Assembly: GCF_018638295.1 (NCBI RefSeq)
Contig: NZ_JABTTS010000023.1
Location: 47,429 to 111,428 of the forward strand
Direction: 5' to 3'
Length of the DNA stretch: 64,000 bases
Source of the DNA: Streptomyces sp. CHD11
Lineage (GTDB): Bacteria; Actinomycetota; Actinomycetes; Streptomycetales; Streptomycetaceae
Numbering within the stretch: position 1 is the first letter of the stretch; each line of letters opens with the position of its first letter. The notes below the pieces were generated by a model, which worked only from the letters and a program-made list of their open reading frames with translations, ran no database searches and was not told where the DNA came from. Positions 42,002 through 51,712 of this stretch are shown piece by piece. The translations under genes and the position numbers were made by a program.

Positions 42002-43348
42002 ATGGCCATCTTCTCGAAACCGAACGTGCCGCAGTTCTCGGTGGACGTGTACCAGAACGAGTACCTGCCGGAGGGCGGCCGCGAGGTCAACGCCATCGTC
42101 ACGGTGACGGCGACCGGCGGCGGCACCATCGGCAGCGCGGTGGCGGCGCACCACCTCTACTCGCCCGGTGAGGGGCCGTCGGCGGCCGTGGTCCTCATGG
42201 TCGACTGCTCGGGCTCGATGGACTATCCGCCGACCAAGATGCGCAACGCCCGGGACGCGACCGCCGCCGCGATCGACGCGCTGCGCGACGGCGTGCACTT
42301 CGCGGTGGTCGGCGGCACCCATGTGGCCAGGGAGGTGTATCCGGGCGACGGCGCGCTGGCGGTCGCCGGCGCCGCCACCCGTGAGCAGGCCAAGCAGGCA
42401 CTGCGGAAGCTGAGCGCGGGCGGCGGTACGGCGATCGGCACCTGGCTGGGTCTCGCCGACCGGCTGCTGGCGTCCGCGGACGTGGCGATCCGGCACGGCA
42501 TCCTGCTCACCGACGGCCGCAACGAGCACGAGTCGCCGGAGGACCTGAAGGCCGCCCTGGACGCCTGCGCCGGACGGTTCACCTGCGACGCCCGCGGCGT
42601 GGGCACCGACTGGGAAGTGAAAGAAGTCACAGGCATCGCCTCCTCGCTCCTCGGCAGCGCCGACATCGTCGCCGACCCGGCCGGTCTGGCCGCCGACTTC
42701 ACGCTGATGATGGAGACGGCGATGGGCAAGGAGGTCGCGGACGTCTCACTGCGGCTGTGGACCCCGGCCGGCGCGACGGTGCGGTTCGTCAAACAGGTCG
42801 CGCCGTCGGTCGAGGAACTCACCGGCCGCCGTACCGAGTCGGGCCCGCGATCGGGCGACTACCCCCTTGGTTCCTGGGGAGACGAGTCCCGCGACTACCA
42901 CGTCTACGTCGAGGTGCCCTCCGCCGGCCTCGGCCAGGAGATGCTCGCGGCCCGGCTGTCGCTGGTCATTCCGCAGCCCGACGGCGGCGTGCGGAACCTC
43001 GGCGCACAGGGTCTGGTGCGGGCCGTGTGGACGGACGACATGGCCGCCTCGACGTCCATCAACCCGCAGGTGGCCCACTACACCGGACAGGCCGAACTGG
43101 CACAAGTCATCCAACAAGGGCTCGATCTCCGCAAAGAGGGAGACAAGGACGGAGCAACGGCCAAACTGGGCCGCGCCGTTCAGCTCGCGAGTGCGTCCGG
43201 CAACGCGGATACTGCGAAACTGCTTTCGAAGGTGGTGGACGTCGTCGACGCCGCGACCGGTACTGTGCGACTGAAGGCGAAGGTGGAGGAGGCCGACGAG
43301 ATGACACTCGAGACCCGGTCGACCAAAACCGTTCGTGTGAAGAAGTGA
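42002..43348 (+). CDS. von Willebrand factor A domain protein
   Basis: 448 residues, no signal peptide. The vWA domain (about 60-235) has a complete MIDAS: DCSGSM at about 69-74, a Thr in GGGTAIG, and Asp in LLTDGRNEHE. A beta-sandwich and a C-terminal helical region with TPR-like character follow (LAQVIQQGLDLRKEGDKDGATAKLGRAVQLA). It probably makes Mg2+-dependent protein contacts in the cytosol. It lies between the phosphatase and the FHA gene on the same strand. A CGAT-like spacer of 120 bases precedes it, with GGGGAG upstream of the ATG. Confidence 0.88.
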   Translation: MAIFSKPNVPQFSVDVYQNEYLPEGGREVNAIVTVTATGGGTIGSAVAAHHLYSPGEGPSAAVVLMVDCSGSMDYPPTKMRNARDATAAAIDALRDGVHFAVVGGTHVAREVYPGDGALAVAGAATREQAKQALRKLSAGGGTAIGTWLGLADRLLASADVAIRHGILLTDGRNEHESPEDLKAALDACAGRFTCDARGVGTDWEVKEVTGIASSLLGSADIVADPAGLAADFTLMMETAMGKEVADVSLRLWTPAGATVRFVKQVAPSVEELTGRRTESGPRSGDYPLGSWGDESRDYHVYVEVPSAGLGQEMLAARLSLVIPQPDGGVRNLGAQGLVRAVWTDDMAASTSINPQVAHYTGQAELAQVIQQGLDLRKEGDKDGATAKLGRAVQLASASGNADTAKLLSKVVDVVDAATGTVRLKAKVEEADEMTLETRSTKTVRVKK

Positions 43349-43431
43349 TCTGCAAGTAGTCGAGCCTGACCCATCGGGGTCGGAGAAATCCGGTCGGAAG
43401 CGACCGGGCAAGGAGAGGGGGAAGCGCCGAC

Positions 43432-44820
43432 ATGCCGACCTGCCCGAACGGACACCAGTCGGGTTCCGACGACTGGTGCGAGGTGTGCGGTCACCGCATG
43501 GCCGGTGCCGTGCCCCCACCACCTCCTCCCCCGCCGCCCGCGCCCGGCGGCTACGGCTACCCGCCGCCCGGCGGCCCCGCGGGCGGTCCGGGTGGACCCG
43601 GCGGCTACGGCGGCCCCGGTGGACCTGGCGGACCCGGTCCCGGTGGACCCGGTGGCCGGACCGAGCTGTGCCCGCAGTGCCGTACGCCGCGCGAGGGCGG
43701 TGCGCCGTTCTGCGAGGAGTGCCGGTGGAACTTCCTGACGAACACGGCGACCTCGTACACCCCGGCCGCCCCGCGTCAGCCGGCCCCGGGCCCCGGCCCC
43801 GGACCCGGGGGCCCCGGGCCGGGCGGGCCCTTCCAGCAGCAGCCCGGGCCGTCGTACGGCGGCGGTGACTCCTACGACTACCAGGGCTCGCGTCCCTCGC
43901 AGATGAACCGCCCCGCCGAGCCGATCCCCCCGGGCCCTCCCGGCTTCGGCGGCGACCCCTCACGACCGGTACCCCCGCCGCCCGGACCGGGCGGCCACGG
44001 CGGGCCGGGAGGCCAGGGCGGTCCCAACGGTCCCGGTGGACCGAACCGTCCCGGTGGACCCGGTACTCATGGCGGACCCGGAGGCCACGGCGGACCTGGC
44101 GGTCCGGGAGGCCACGGCGGTCCGAACGGGCCCGGTGGACCGAACGGTCCCGGTGGCCCCGGTGCTCCGCAGGCGTTCCAGCCCGGTCCGCAGGCTCCTC
44201 CCGGATACCCGCAGGAGACCGGACGCCCGCAGCAGGGCGGTCCGCCCTTCGGCGGCGGTGACGACGACTGGGTGATCTCCCCTCCGAACGGCGGCCCCGG
44301 CGGCCCGAACGGCCCCGGTCAGGGCGGCGGTTACGGCTACCCCCAGCCCGGCGGCACCCAGGCGCCGCCCGGACCGGGTGGCTACCCGCAGCAGTCCCAC
44401 CGGCCGCAGGGCCCGGTCACCTGGACCGCGACCATCGGTCCGGACCGTGACTACTTCATGGCGATGATGCACCGCTCCGGTCCCGAGGCCGCGGGGCTGA
44501 ACCTGCCCGCGTACTCGCCCGAACAGCAGCGCCAGCTCACCGGCAACCAGCTCACCATCGGCCGCCGCCGCCACTCCACCGGCGACACCCCCGACATCGA
44601 TCTGTCCACACCCCCGGAGGACCCGGGCGTCTCGCACCAGCACGCGGTACTGGTGCAGCAGCCGGACGGCACCTGGGCGGTCGTCGACCAGAACTCGACC
44701 AACGGCACGACGGTCAACGGCTCCGACGAGCCCATCCAGCCGTTCGTCCCGGTCCCGCTCCAGGACGGCGACCGCGTCCACGTGGGCGCCTGGACGACGA
44801 TCACCATCCACCGGGGCTGA
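43432..44820 (+). CDS. FHA domain protein with zinc ribbons and Gly/Pro-rich linker
   Basis: 462 residues. The N-terminal ribbon CPNGHQSGSDDWCEVCG and a second ribbon CPQCRTPREGGAPFCEEC flank Pro/Gly runs. A long GGPGG/NGPGG-type linker spans about 170-320. The FHA domain occupies the C-terminal 95 residues: LTIGRRRHSTGDTPDIDL, DPGVSHQHAVLV and VVDQNSTNGTTVNG carry the phosphothreonine-binding Arg, Ser-His and Asn residues. It is the likely phospho-reader and a possible substrate of the adjacent kinase, in the position of GarA, though much longer. It ends in a strong terminator. Confidence 0.9.
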   Translation: MPTCPNGHQSGSDDWCEVCGHRMAGAVPPPPPPPPPAPGGYGYPPPGGPAGGPGGPGGYGGPGGPGGPGPGGPGGRTELCPQCRTPREGGAPFCEECRWNFLTNTATSYTPAAPRQPAPGPGPGPGGPGPGGPFQQQPGPSYGGGDSYDYQGSRPSQMNRPAEPIPPGPPGFGGDPSRPVPPPPGPGGHGGPGGQGGPNGPGGPNRPGGPGTHGGPGGHGGPGGPGGHGGPNGPGGPNGPGGPGAPQAFQPGPQAPPGYPQETGRPQQGGPPFGGGDDDWVISPPNGGPGGPNGPGQGGGYGYPQPGGTQAPPGPGGYPQQSHRPQGPVTWTATIGPDRDYFMAMMHRSGPEAAGLNLPAYSPEQQRQLTGNQLTIGRRRHSTGDTPDIDLSTPPEDPGVSHQHAVLVQQPDGTWAVVDQNSTNGTTVNGSDEPIQPFVPVPLQDGDRVHVGAWTTITIHRG

Positions 44821-44831
44821 GCGGAGCACGA

Positions 44832-44863
44832 GCCCGTCCGGCGGTTCATGCCGCCGGACGGGC
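44832..44863. terminator. Terminator at end of the pknG cluster
   Basis: A perfect 13-bp stem (GCCCGTCCGGCGG and complement) with loop TTCATG, 11 bases after the FHA gene stop. Confidence 0.88.
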
Positions 44864-44927
44864 CTCTGCCAGGGGGCGAGCGCCGGAGTGCTTAGGCCTT
44901 GAGACCTAGGCCGTGCCGTCTGAGACC

Positions 44928-45341
44928 ATGGGGAGCGTGACAGAGATTCGGCGCGGCACGCTTCAGGAGCAGACGTTCTACGAGCAGGTCGGCGGGGAGG
45001 AGACCTTCCGCCGGCTCGTCCACCGTTTCTACCAGGGAGTGGCGGAGGACCCGCTGCTGCGGCCCATGTATCCCGAGGAGGATCTGGGCCCGGCGGAGGA
45101 GAGGTTCGCGCTCTTCCTCATGCAGTACTGGGGCGGCCCGACCACCTACAGCGACAACCGCGGCCACCCGCGGCTGCGGATGCGCCACGCCCCGTTCACG
45201 GTCGACCGCGCGGCCCACGACGCCTGGCTGAAGCACATGCGCGACGCCCTGGACGACCTCGCACTCCCCGAGGAACACGACCAGACCCTGTGGAAGTACC
45301 TCACCTACGCCGCAGCCTCGATGATCAACACCCCGGACTGA
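44928..45341 (+). CDS. glbO: Group II truncated hemoglobin
   Basis: 137 residues of a two-over-two globin. The TFYEQVGGEETFRRLVHRFYQGVAEDPLLRPMYPEEDLGPAEERFALFLMQYWGGPTTYSD region and the proximal-His segment RLRMRHAPFTVDRAAHDAWLKHM are family hallmarks, as is the Trp in DAWLKHM characteristic of group II. These proteins bind O2 or NO and help against nitrosative or oxidative stress. ATG 44928 is used; GTG 44937 is the alternative, and neither has a good ribosome binding site. It stands alone after the kinase cluster terminator. Confidence 0.92.
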   Translation: MGSVTEIRRGTLQEQTFYEQVGGEETFRRLVHRFYQGVAEDPLLRPMYPEEDLGPAEERFALFLMQYWGGPTTYSDNRGHPRLRMRHAPFTVDRAAHDAWLKHMRDALDDLALPEEHDQTLWKYLTYAAASMINTPD

Positions 45342-45394
45342 CCCGGCGTCCGCGCGACCAGCCAGCCCTTCGGGCAACCCAGCTCCTCGGACAA

Positions 45395-45445
45395 CCCAGC
45401 CCCTCCGGCGTTCGAGGAGCGGGGTCCGGGGCGGAGCCCCCGGGA
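45395..45445. repeat. Common Streptomyces intergenic repeat
   Basis: CCCTCCGGCGTTCGAGGAGC followed by GGGGTCCGGGGCGGAGCCCC. From memory, near-identical sequences occur between many Streptomyces genes. The second half can fold into a short hairpin (GGGGCGGAGCCCC). Confidence 0.65.
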
Positions 45446-45504
45446 CGGGAAGGGGCGGCGGGGGCGAAACCCACCCGCCCCCGGACTCATTGGACTCACC
45501 GGAC

Positions 45505-46170
45505 TCACCGCACGCTGATACCCAACGCACCCACACCCGCCCGCCGCACAGCCACCGACCCGTACCGCGTACGCAGCCGCAGCCACGCCCCCGACGACAA
45601 CAGGCTCTGCTCCCCGCCCCGCAGGAACCCCAGCGACTGAGCGGCATGCACCGCCCTCACCTGAAGCCCGGTCTCCCCGACCGTACGGGACCAGATCTCC
45701 CGCCCCACCTGGTCGAGCGCGGCACGCGTCCGCGCCTGCGGCGCCAACTCCTCCGTCCGGGACCGGAACTCCGCGACCGAGGCCGCGACGAGCCCCCGCA
45801 GCTCACCGGGCGCCGGCAACCCGGGCTCGGCCCGCCAGCCGCCGCGCGGCGGCAGCACACCGGCCCACGGCGGCCCGGTCACCGCACCCGGTACGGCGGC
45901 CGTGGCGGCGGACTCGTCCACCGCTTCCAGCAGCTCGCCCGCGGACACGGTCACGTCCAGCGTGACGTCCAGCCCGTTCTCGTACGGCTTCGCCAGCCGT
46001 GCGGCGCGGATGGCGAGCACCTCGAAGGAGGGCGGCCGGCCGAAGACGGCGAGCGCCGTGCCGGCCGCCTGCAGCCGCACCGCGGCGGAACGGTCGTAGT
46101 GCAGCAGCCGGGAGAGGAAGGCCGCGAGATCCGCGGCCTCCCCCTCGTCGGCGAGATGGAGCACCGTCAT
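45505..46170 (-). CDS. Conserved actinobacterial hypothetical protein
   Basis: 221 residues, no signal peptide or membrane helix. The N-terminal half is an alpha/beta region (VLHLADEGEAADLAAFLSRLLHYDRSAAVRLQAAGTALAVFGRPPSFEVLAIRAARL); the C-terminal part is helical with Arg/Trp. Last gene of the three-gene leftward operon ettA-thioesterase-this gene; its ATG overlaps the thioesterase stop (ATGA). Linkage to the translation factor EttA is conserved in Streptomyces as far as I recall. No function can be assigned. Confidence 0.82.
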   Translation of the reverse strand: MTVLHLADEGEAADLAAFLSRLLHYDRSAAVRLQAAGTALAVFGRPPSFEVLAIRAARLAKPYENGLDVTLDVTVSAGELLEAVDESAATAAVPGAVTGPPWAGVLPPRGGWRAEPGLPAPGELRGLVAASVAEFRSRTEELAPQARTRAALDQVGREIWSRTVGETGLQVRAVHAAQSLGFLRGGEQSLLSSGAWLRLRTRYGSVAVRRAGVGALGISVR

Positions 46171-46619
46171 GCGGCGACGGCCTCCTCCTTTTCACCGGCG
46201 GCGCCGTCGGTGCCGTCGGTGTCGTCGGCGGCGTCGTCCGTGTACTCCTCGAGGAACTCGCGCTCCTCGGCGGTGAGACGGCGCGGACGCTGCGCCTCGA
46301 AGTCGAACGGCACGATCACCGTCGACGCGCGGACGTAGACGACGTCGCCGTCCTTCACCTCGTAGGTGAGGGTGAAGGAGGCGGCCCTGATCTGCGTGAC
46401 CCACAGCTCGATGTCGACCGGGTGGTGCCGGTGGACCAGCTGCCGCTTGTAGTCGATCTCATGGCGTGCCACCACGGACCCCTGCTTGAAGTCCTTCTCC
46501 GGGCGGAACAGGAAGTCGATACGGGCTTCCTCCAGGTAACGGAGGAACACCACGTTGTTGACGTGGCCGTACGCGTCCATGTCCGCCCAGCGCAGTGGGC
46601 AGCGGTAGATGTGCCGCAA
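46167..46619 (-). CDS. Acyl-CoA thioesterase (hot-dog, 4HBT type)
   Basis: 150 residues. The hot-dog fold motif RWADMDAYGHVNNVVFLRYLEEARIDFL carries the catalytic Asp, followed by YKRQLVHRHHPVDIELWVTQI. It is followed by an acidic, low-complexity tail (DDAADDTDGTDGAAGEKEE) not needed for the fold. The likely start is TTG 46619, 5 bases from the ettA stop; the next in-frame ATG would remove the first strand. It probably hydrolyses short or medium acyl-CoA; the substrate is not deducible. It is the middle gene of the ettA operon. Confidence 0.88.
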   Translation of the reverse strand: MRHIYRCPLRWADMDAYGHVNNVVFLRYLEEARIDFLFRPEKDFKQGSVVARHEIDYKRQLVHRHHPVDIELWVTQIRAASFTLTYEVKDGDVVYVRASTVIVPFDFEAQRPRRLTAEEREFLEEYTDDAADDTDGTDGAAGEKEEAVAA

Positions 46620-46623
46620 GAGA

Positions 46624-48288
<1,665 letters not shown>

Positions 48289-48507
48289 GAGAAACCGTCC
48301 GGCAGCTGGCAGTGGGCAGATACACCCCATCTTGCCGCACCGCCACCCCTTGGAGGAAACGCGTTGCCGCCGGGGGCTCTGACCTGGCCTTTCCTGGGCG
48401 ACGCCCGTACCCCGCCGGTCACCGCCCACCGGTCTCGGGCACATGCGCACGGCTCCGGGACGGCCCGACGGTGCCGCTCCCCCACCGCGCCGGGTTACCG
48501 TGCCGCC

Positions 48508-49044
48508 GTGACCAGCGCAGCGGAGCGCCCTCCCCTCTTCCTCGACGGCCCACTGATCCCGTTCGGATCGCCGGCCGGTCAGCCGGAGGTCACTGCCGTC
48601 TCCTCCACGACGGTCGGGGAAGGCAACCCGCTGCTGGCCCGGCTCGGCCCCGGTGTCGGGGCGCGCCTGGCGGCTCTGCGCTGCCGGCTCGTATGGGCGA
48701 CGACCTGGGGGGAAGCGGCGAACGAGATCATCGCCCCGCGCATCGGCCTGCCGAGGCTGCCCGTGGTGGAGTGGCCCGACTCCGGCGCGGTGGGCGGCCC
48801 GCGGGGTCTGCACTGGAAGACACCCGCCCTGGTCGAGTGGGCCGGCGGCCGGCCCTTCGTCTGGGTCGACGACGAGATCAGCGAGATGGACCGCCTCTGG
48901 GTCGCCGCCGCCCACTCCGGGCCGTCACTGCTCCATCGGATCGACCCGGCCCAGGGCCTCCAGGACGCCGACTTCTCTCTCATCGCCGAGTGGCTCCGTG
49001 CCGTCGCGGCGGCATCGTGGCCCACGGCGTCCGGCGGGTCGTGA
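48508..49044 (+). CDS. HAD-like hypothetical protein with shortened motif I
   Basis: 178 residues of a Streptomyces HAD-like family. RLVWATTWGEAANEIIAPRIGLPRLPVVEWPD, GLHWKTPALVEWAGGRPFVWVDDEI and LLHRIDPAQGL match it. The expected nucleophile motif (L-D-V-D-G) reads PPLFLDGPLIPFG, lacking two residues, equivalent to a 6-base deletion between GAC repeats. The downstream VDDE motif (acidic metal site) is retained. The GTG at 48508 has no strong ribosome binding site and may be leaderless. If motif I is truly broken the protein is inactive or non-enzymatic. Confidence 0.8.
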   Translation: MTSAAERPPLFLDGPLIPFGSPAGQPEVTAVSSTTVGEGNPLLARLGPGVGARLAALRCRLVWATTWGEAANEIIAPRIGLPRLPVVEWPDSGAVGGPRGLHWKTPALVEWAGGRPFVWVDDEISEMDRLWVAAAHSGPSLLHRIDPAQGLQDADFSLIAEWLRAVAAASWPTASGGS

Positions 49045-49273
49045 GCCTGCTCGCGGAGCCGGTCGTGGACTGGTGCGCGCTTCCCGGACCGATCCGGGGG
49101 AAGGCTGGTTCGCGCTGCCTGCGGTCGAGACCGGCCGGCGGGCGATCACCCTCCGCGGGAGGGCGCGGGCAGCCCGCGAGGAGGCTCCTGCCGGCCACTG
49201 GGTCCATGGCCGGCGGGGGCGGCCGCACCCCGCGCCGGCCGTTCGCCCGGGACGGTCCTCCGGGAGGCCGGGC

Positions 49274-50686
49274 TCAGTCGACGGGCGGGGTCTGACGCTG
49301 GCGGGTGATGACCAGGCCCGCTCCGCCGAGGACGACCAGGGCTATGGCGGTGCCGGCGATCCACGGAGTGGCGCTGGAGGCGCCGGTGGCGGCGAGGTTG
49401 GTGTCGGTGGGGGTGTCCGGGAGGGGCGTGGCGCTGGGGGCGGTGAGGGTCTGGGTGGTGGTGCCCGCCTCGGCGGCGCGGGTGCGGCAGTCGAGCATGC
49501 CGGTGAAGCGCTTCTGGAAGCCCGGCGGGCCCTCGACCGTGAAGTCGTACGGCTGGTCCTCGTTGAGCGGGACCGTCACCGTAACGGGCCTGCCGGCCGT
49601 TACGGTGTGCCGGGTGCCCGCGAGTTCGAACGTGAAGGGCTCGTCGCCCTGGTGGGTGACCGTGAGGTCCACGCCGCCCCTGGCGCAGTTCTCCCGGGCC
49701 GACAGGGCGGGTATCGCACCCTTCTCCGCCCAGGTGACGCTCGCCTTCGCCGAGACCGTCGACTCACTGGATCCGGCCAGGATCTGCGTCTGGCTGCGGC
49801 TCTCGGAGACGAAGGCGCGGCCGACCGGCACCGTGGTGGAGGCCTGCGCTGTCAGCTCCACCGTGCCCGTCTCCTCGCTCTCGGGCACCTCGAAGAAGAT
49901 CTCACTGCCGTCGGCGGCGGTGGTGACGGGTTCGCCCTTCTCGTCGACGATCCGCACCCCGGCCGTGTCGGCGTCCGCCGGCGGGGAGACCGTCACACTG
50001 CGTGCGTCGGTGCGGACCGTCACCGGGCCGACGCGCTCGCCCGGACGCCCGGAGACCGCCGGCGGGTCCAGGGTCAACGACGCCCTGGGCTCCGGCTGGT
50101 CGCGGGCCTTCTTCTGGAGGTAGTCGGCGAGCTGCTCGGCCTGGGGGTCCACGGCGTCCACGTCCACGTCGTCGGAGTACCGCCAGATGGCCACCTGGGT
50201 TCCGGCCGCCGCGTCCTGCTCGGTGAGCCGGCCGCGGACGCCCGCCTTCTCGGCGAGCGCCGCGAGGTCGTTCACCTGCGGGTAGGAGTTGCGCAGGATC
50301 CAGCGGATCCGGCCTGCGTCCTCGTTGATGCCCAGCGAGGTGCCGCTCCAGGCGGTCTCGTGGTACTTGGCGTCCTTCTGCGTGGGCGTGTGGAGGTCGA
50401 CGCAGTAGGTCTGCAGCATGCCGCCGCCCTCGACGGACATCTCGAACAGGCCCGCGGACACCTGAGTGTCCCCGGCGGCCCCGCGTATGACCGCGGCGCC
50501 GTAGGTCTTGAGTCCGCTGATGGTCGCCGCGGCTCCACTGTGTCCCGGCGCCGTTCCGCCGTCGGCGGCCGCCGTCCCGGCACCGGCCAGCACGGTGGCG
50601 GCGACCAGTCCTGACACCAGCGCTCCCGCGGCGAGGCGGGCCGACCCACGTCCGCGCGCGGTCCACGCGGAGAACGAAACAGACAC
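49274..50686 (-). CDS. Thioester-domain surface protein with LAXTG anchor
   Basis: 470 residues. A signal peptide (SARLAAGALVSGLVAATVLAGAGTAAA) ends near residue 41. A thioester (TQXA) domain follows at about 50-195, with the Cys in TYCVDLHTP and Gln in GTQVAIWRYSDD that form an internal Cys-Gln thioester in this family. Two or three beta-sandwich repeats follow (about 205-430). At the C-terminus lies LAATGASSATP, a hydrophobic segment and RQRQ: a sortase-type wall-anchoring signal with LAxTG, the class-E sortase form used in Streptomyces. It can in principle bind covalently to amines on target surfaces. The GTG start has GAAGGGA upstream. Confidence 0.92.
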   Translation of the reverse strand: MSVSFSAWTARGRGSARLAAGALVSGLVAATVLAGAGTAAADGGTAPGHSGAAATISGLKTYGAAVIRGAAGDTQVSAGLFEMSVEGGGMLQTYCVDLHTPTQKDAKYHETAWSGTSLGINEDAGRIRWILRNSYPQVNDLAALAEKAGVRGRLTEQDAAAGTQVAIWRYSDDVDVDAVDPQAEQLADYLQKKARDQPEPRASLTLDPPAVSGRPGERVGPVTVRTDARSVTVSPPADADTAGVRIVDEKGEPVTTAADGSEIFFEVPESEETGTVELTAQASTTVPVGRAFVSESRSQTQILAGSSESTVSAKASVTWAEKGAIPALSARENCARGGVDLTVTHQGDEPFTFELAGTRHTVTAGRPVTVTVPLNEDQPYDFTVEGPPGFQKRFTGMLDCRTRAAEAGTTTQTLTAPSATPLPDTPTDTNLAATGASSATPWIAGTAIALVVLGGAGLVITRQRQTPPVD

Positions 50687-50871
50687 CTAATTCCCTTCCG
50701 AGCTGGACCCGTTGGCGAGGGAGGACGGTCCCACCAGCGCAGTCTTCGGCCCCACGAGCCCTCCGGAGCCGTCCCGGCATCCTAAGGAGGCGGCGGACAG
50801 CGCTTGCCGATGATCGCGTCGGAGGAGAGATCCGAATCGGAATCGTTATCGCCGCAGCTCCCCGGAGGCAG

Positions 50872-50925
50872 GGCTTATCGACAAATCCACCCGGGACGGT
50901 TTCGGTATGCACCTGTCGATAAGCC
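50872..50925. repeat. Perfect 12-bp inverted repeat
   Basis: GGCTTATCGACA (50872-50883) and TGTCGATAAGCC (50914-50925) with a 30-base spacer, 45 bases beyond the ssb stop and upstream of the thioester-protein gene. It is far less GC-rich than a local terminator. It may be an operator pair, an insertion-sequence scar or a terminator. Confidence 0.7.
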
Positions 50926-50969
50926 TCAGCTCGGCCGGCGAATCCGGTTGCTGTCGCTGAGAGTTGACG

Positions 50970-51449
50970 TCACGTCACAGCGGTCGGCTCCGGGCTCGGC
51001 CGGGCGCCCTGCTCGCCGGGCGGCGGTGAATCCTGCTGACCCGTATCCCAGTTGGGTTCCGGGCGGTCCGGGACAGCCGTCTGTTCCGGTCGGGGCGCTC
51101 GGCGGAAGGCGGTGGTGCCCCGGGCCAGGTCGTGGCCGATCGCCACCGCGTCGATGTCGGCCGACATCCAGCCCTGCTGCCCCTCCCGCGTCTCCGTGCG
51201 CACCTTCAGCCGGCCCTGGACGATCACCGGTTCGCCCACCGACAGGGACGCCGCGGTGTTGGTCGCGAGCTGGCGGTTGGCCCACACCGTGAAGAAGTTG
51301 GTGTGCCCGTCCGCCCAGGCGCTCTTCTCCCGGTCCCAGTACCGGGAGCTGACCGCCACCCGGAACCTCGCCGCAGGACCGGAGGCCGTCTCCCGGTACA
51401 CCGGCCGTGTCGCCACGTTCCCCACCACGCACACCATCGTCTCGTTCAT
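50970..51449 (-). CDS. ssbB: Single-stranded DNA-binding protein (SsbB type)
   Basis: 159 residues. The OB fold (about 1-110) has VCVVGNVATRPVYRETASGPAARFRVAVSSRYWDREKSAWADGHTNFFTVWANRQLATN and GEPVIVQGRLKVRTETREGQQGWMSADIDAVAIGHDLARG. The C-terminus is short, Pro-rich and ends PTAVT, without the acidic DDxxPF tip of replication SSBs. This is the distinguishing trait of the second Streptomyces SSB, implicated in chromosome segregation during sporulation. It lies beside dynB/dynA, which act at sporulation septa. GGGAGG lies 8 bases before the ATG. Confidence 0.94.
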   Translation of the reverse strand: MNETMVCVVGNVATRPVYRETASGPAARFRVAVSSRYWDREKSAWADGHTNFFTVWANRQLATNTAASLSVGEPVIVQGRLKVRTETREGQQGWMSADIDAVAIGHDLARGTTAFRRAPRPEQTAVPDRPEPNWDTGQQDSPPPGEQGARPSPEPTAVT

Positions 51450-51712
51450 CGCGTCTGCCTCCCTGGCCCGCGTCCGCCGGCATCCACGCCGGCGCCGGGC
51501 GGATACGCGCACGGGCCCGTCCCGTACGGCTGCCGTCTGGCGCGGCGGCCGCGGACCGTGCCGCGATCGCCGTGCCGCCAGACTGCCGCCGTACGGGCCA
51601 GGCCCGCCGGGCACTGTGGACGGCCTCCGGCCCTGTGGACATCTCCGCCACCCGACCGGAGGCCCGCCGTACAGGCCACAGGCCACAGGCCCCACCGAGC
51701 AGGCCGCAGGGT

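Noticed and set aside
43980..44170. DNA tandem repeat in the FHA gene as a mobile or regulatory repeat
   Set aside because: It simply encodes the Gly/Pro-rich linker; units are irregular.
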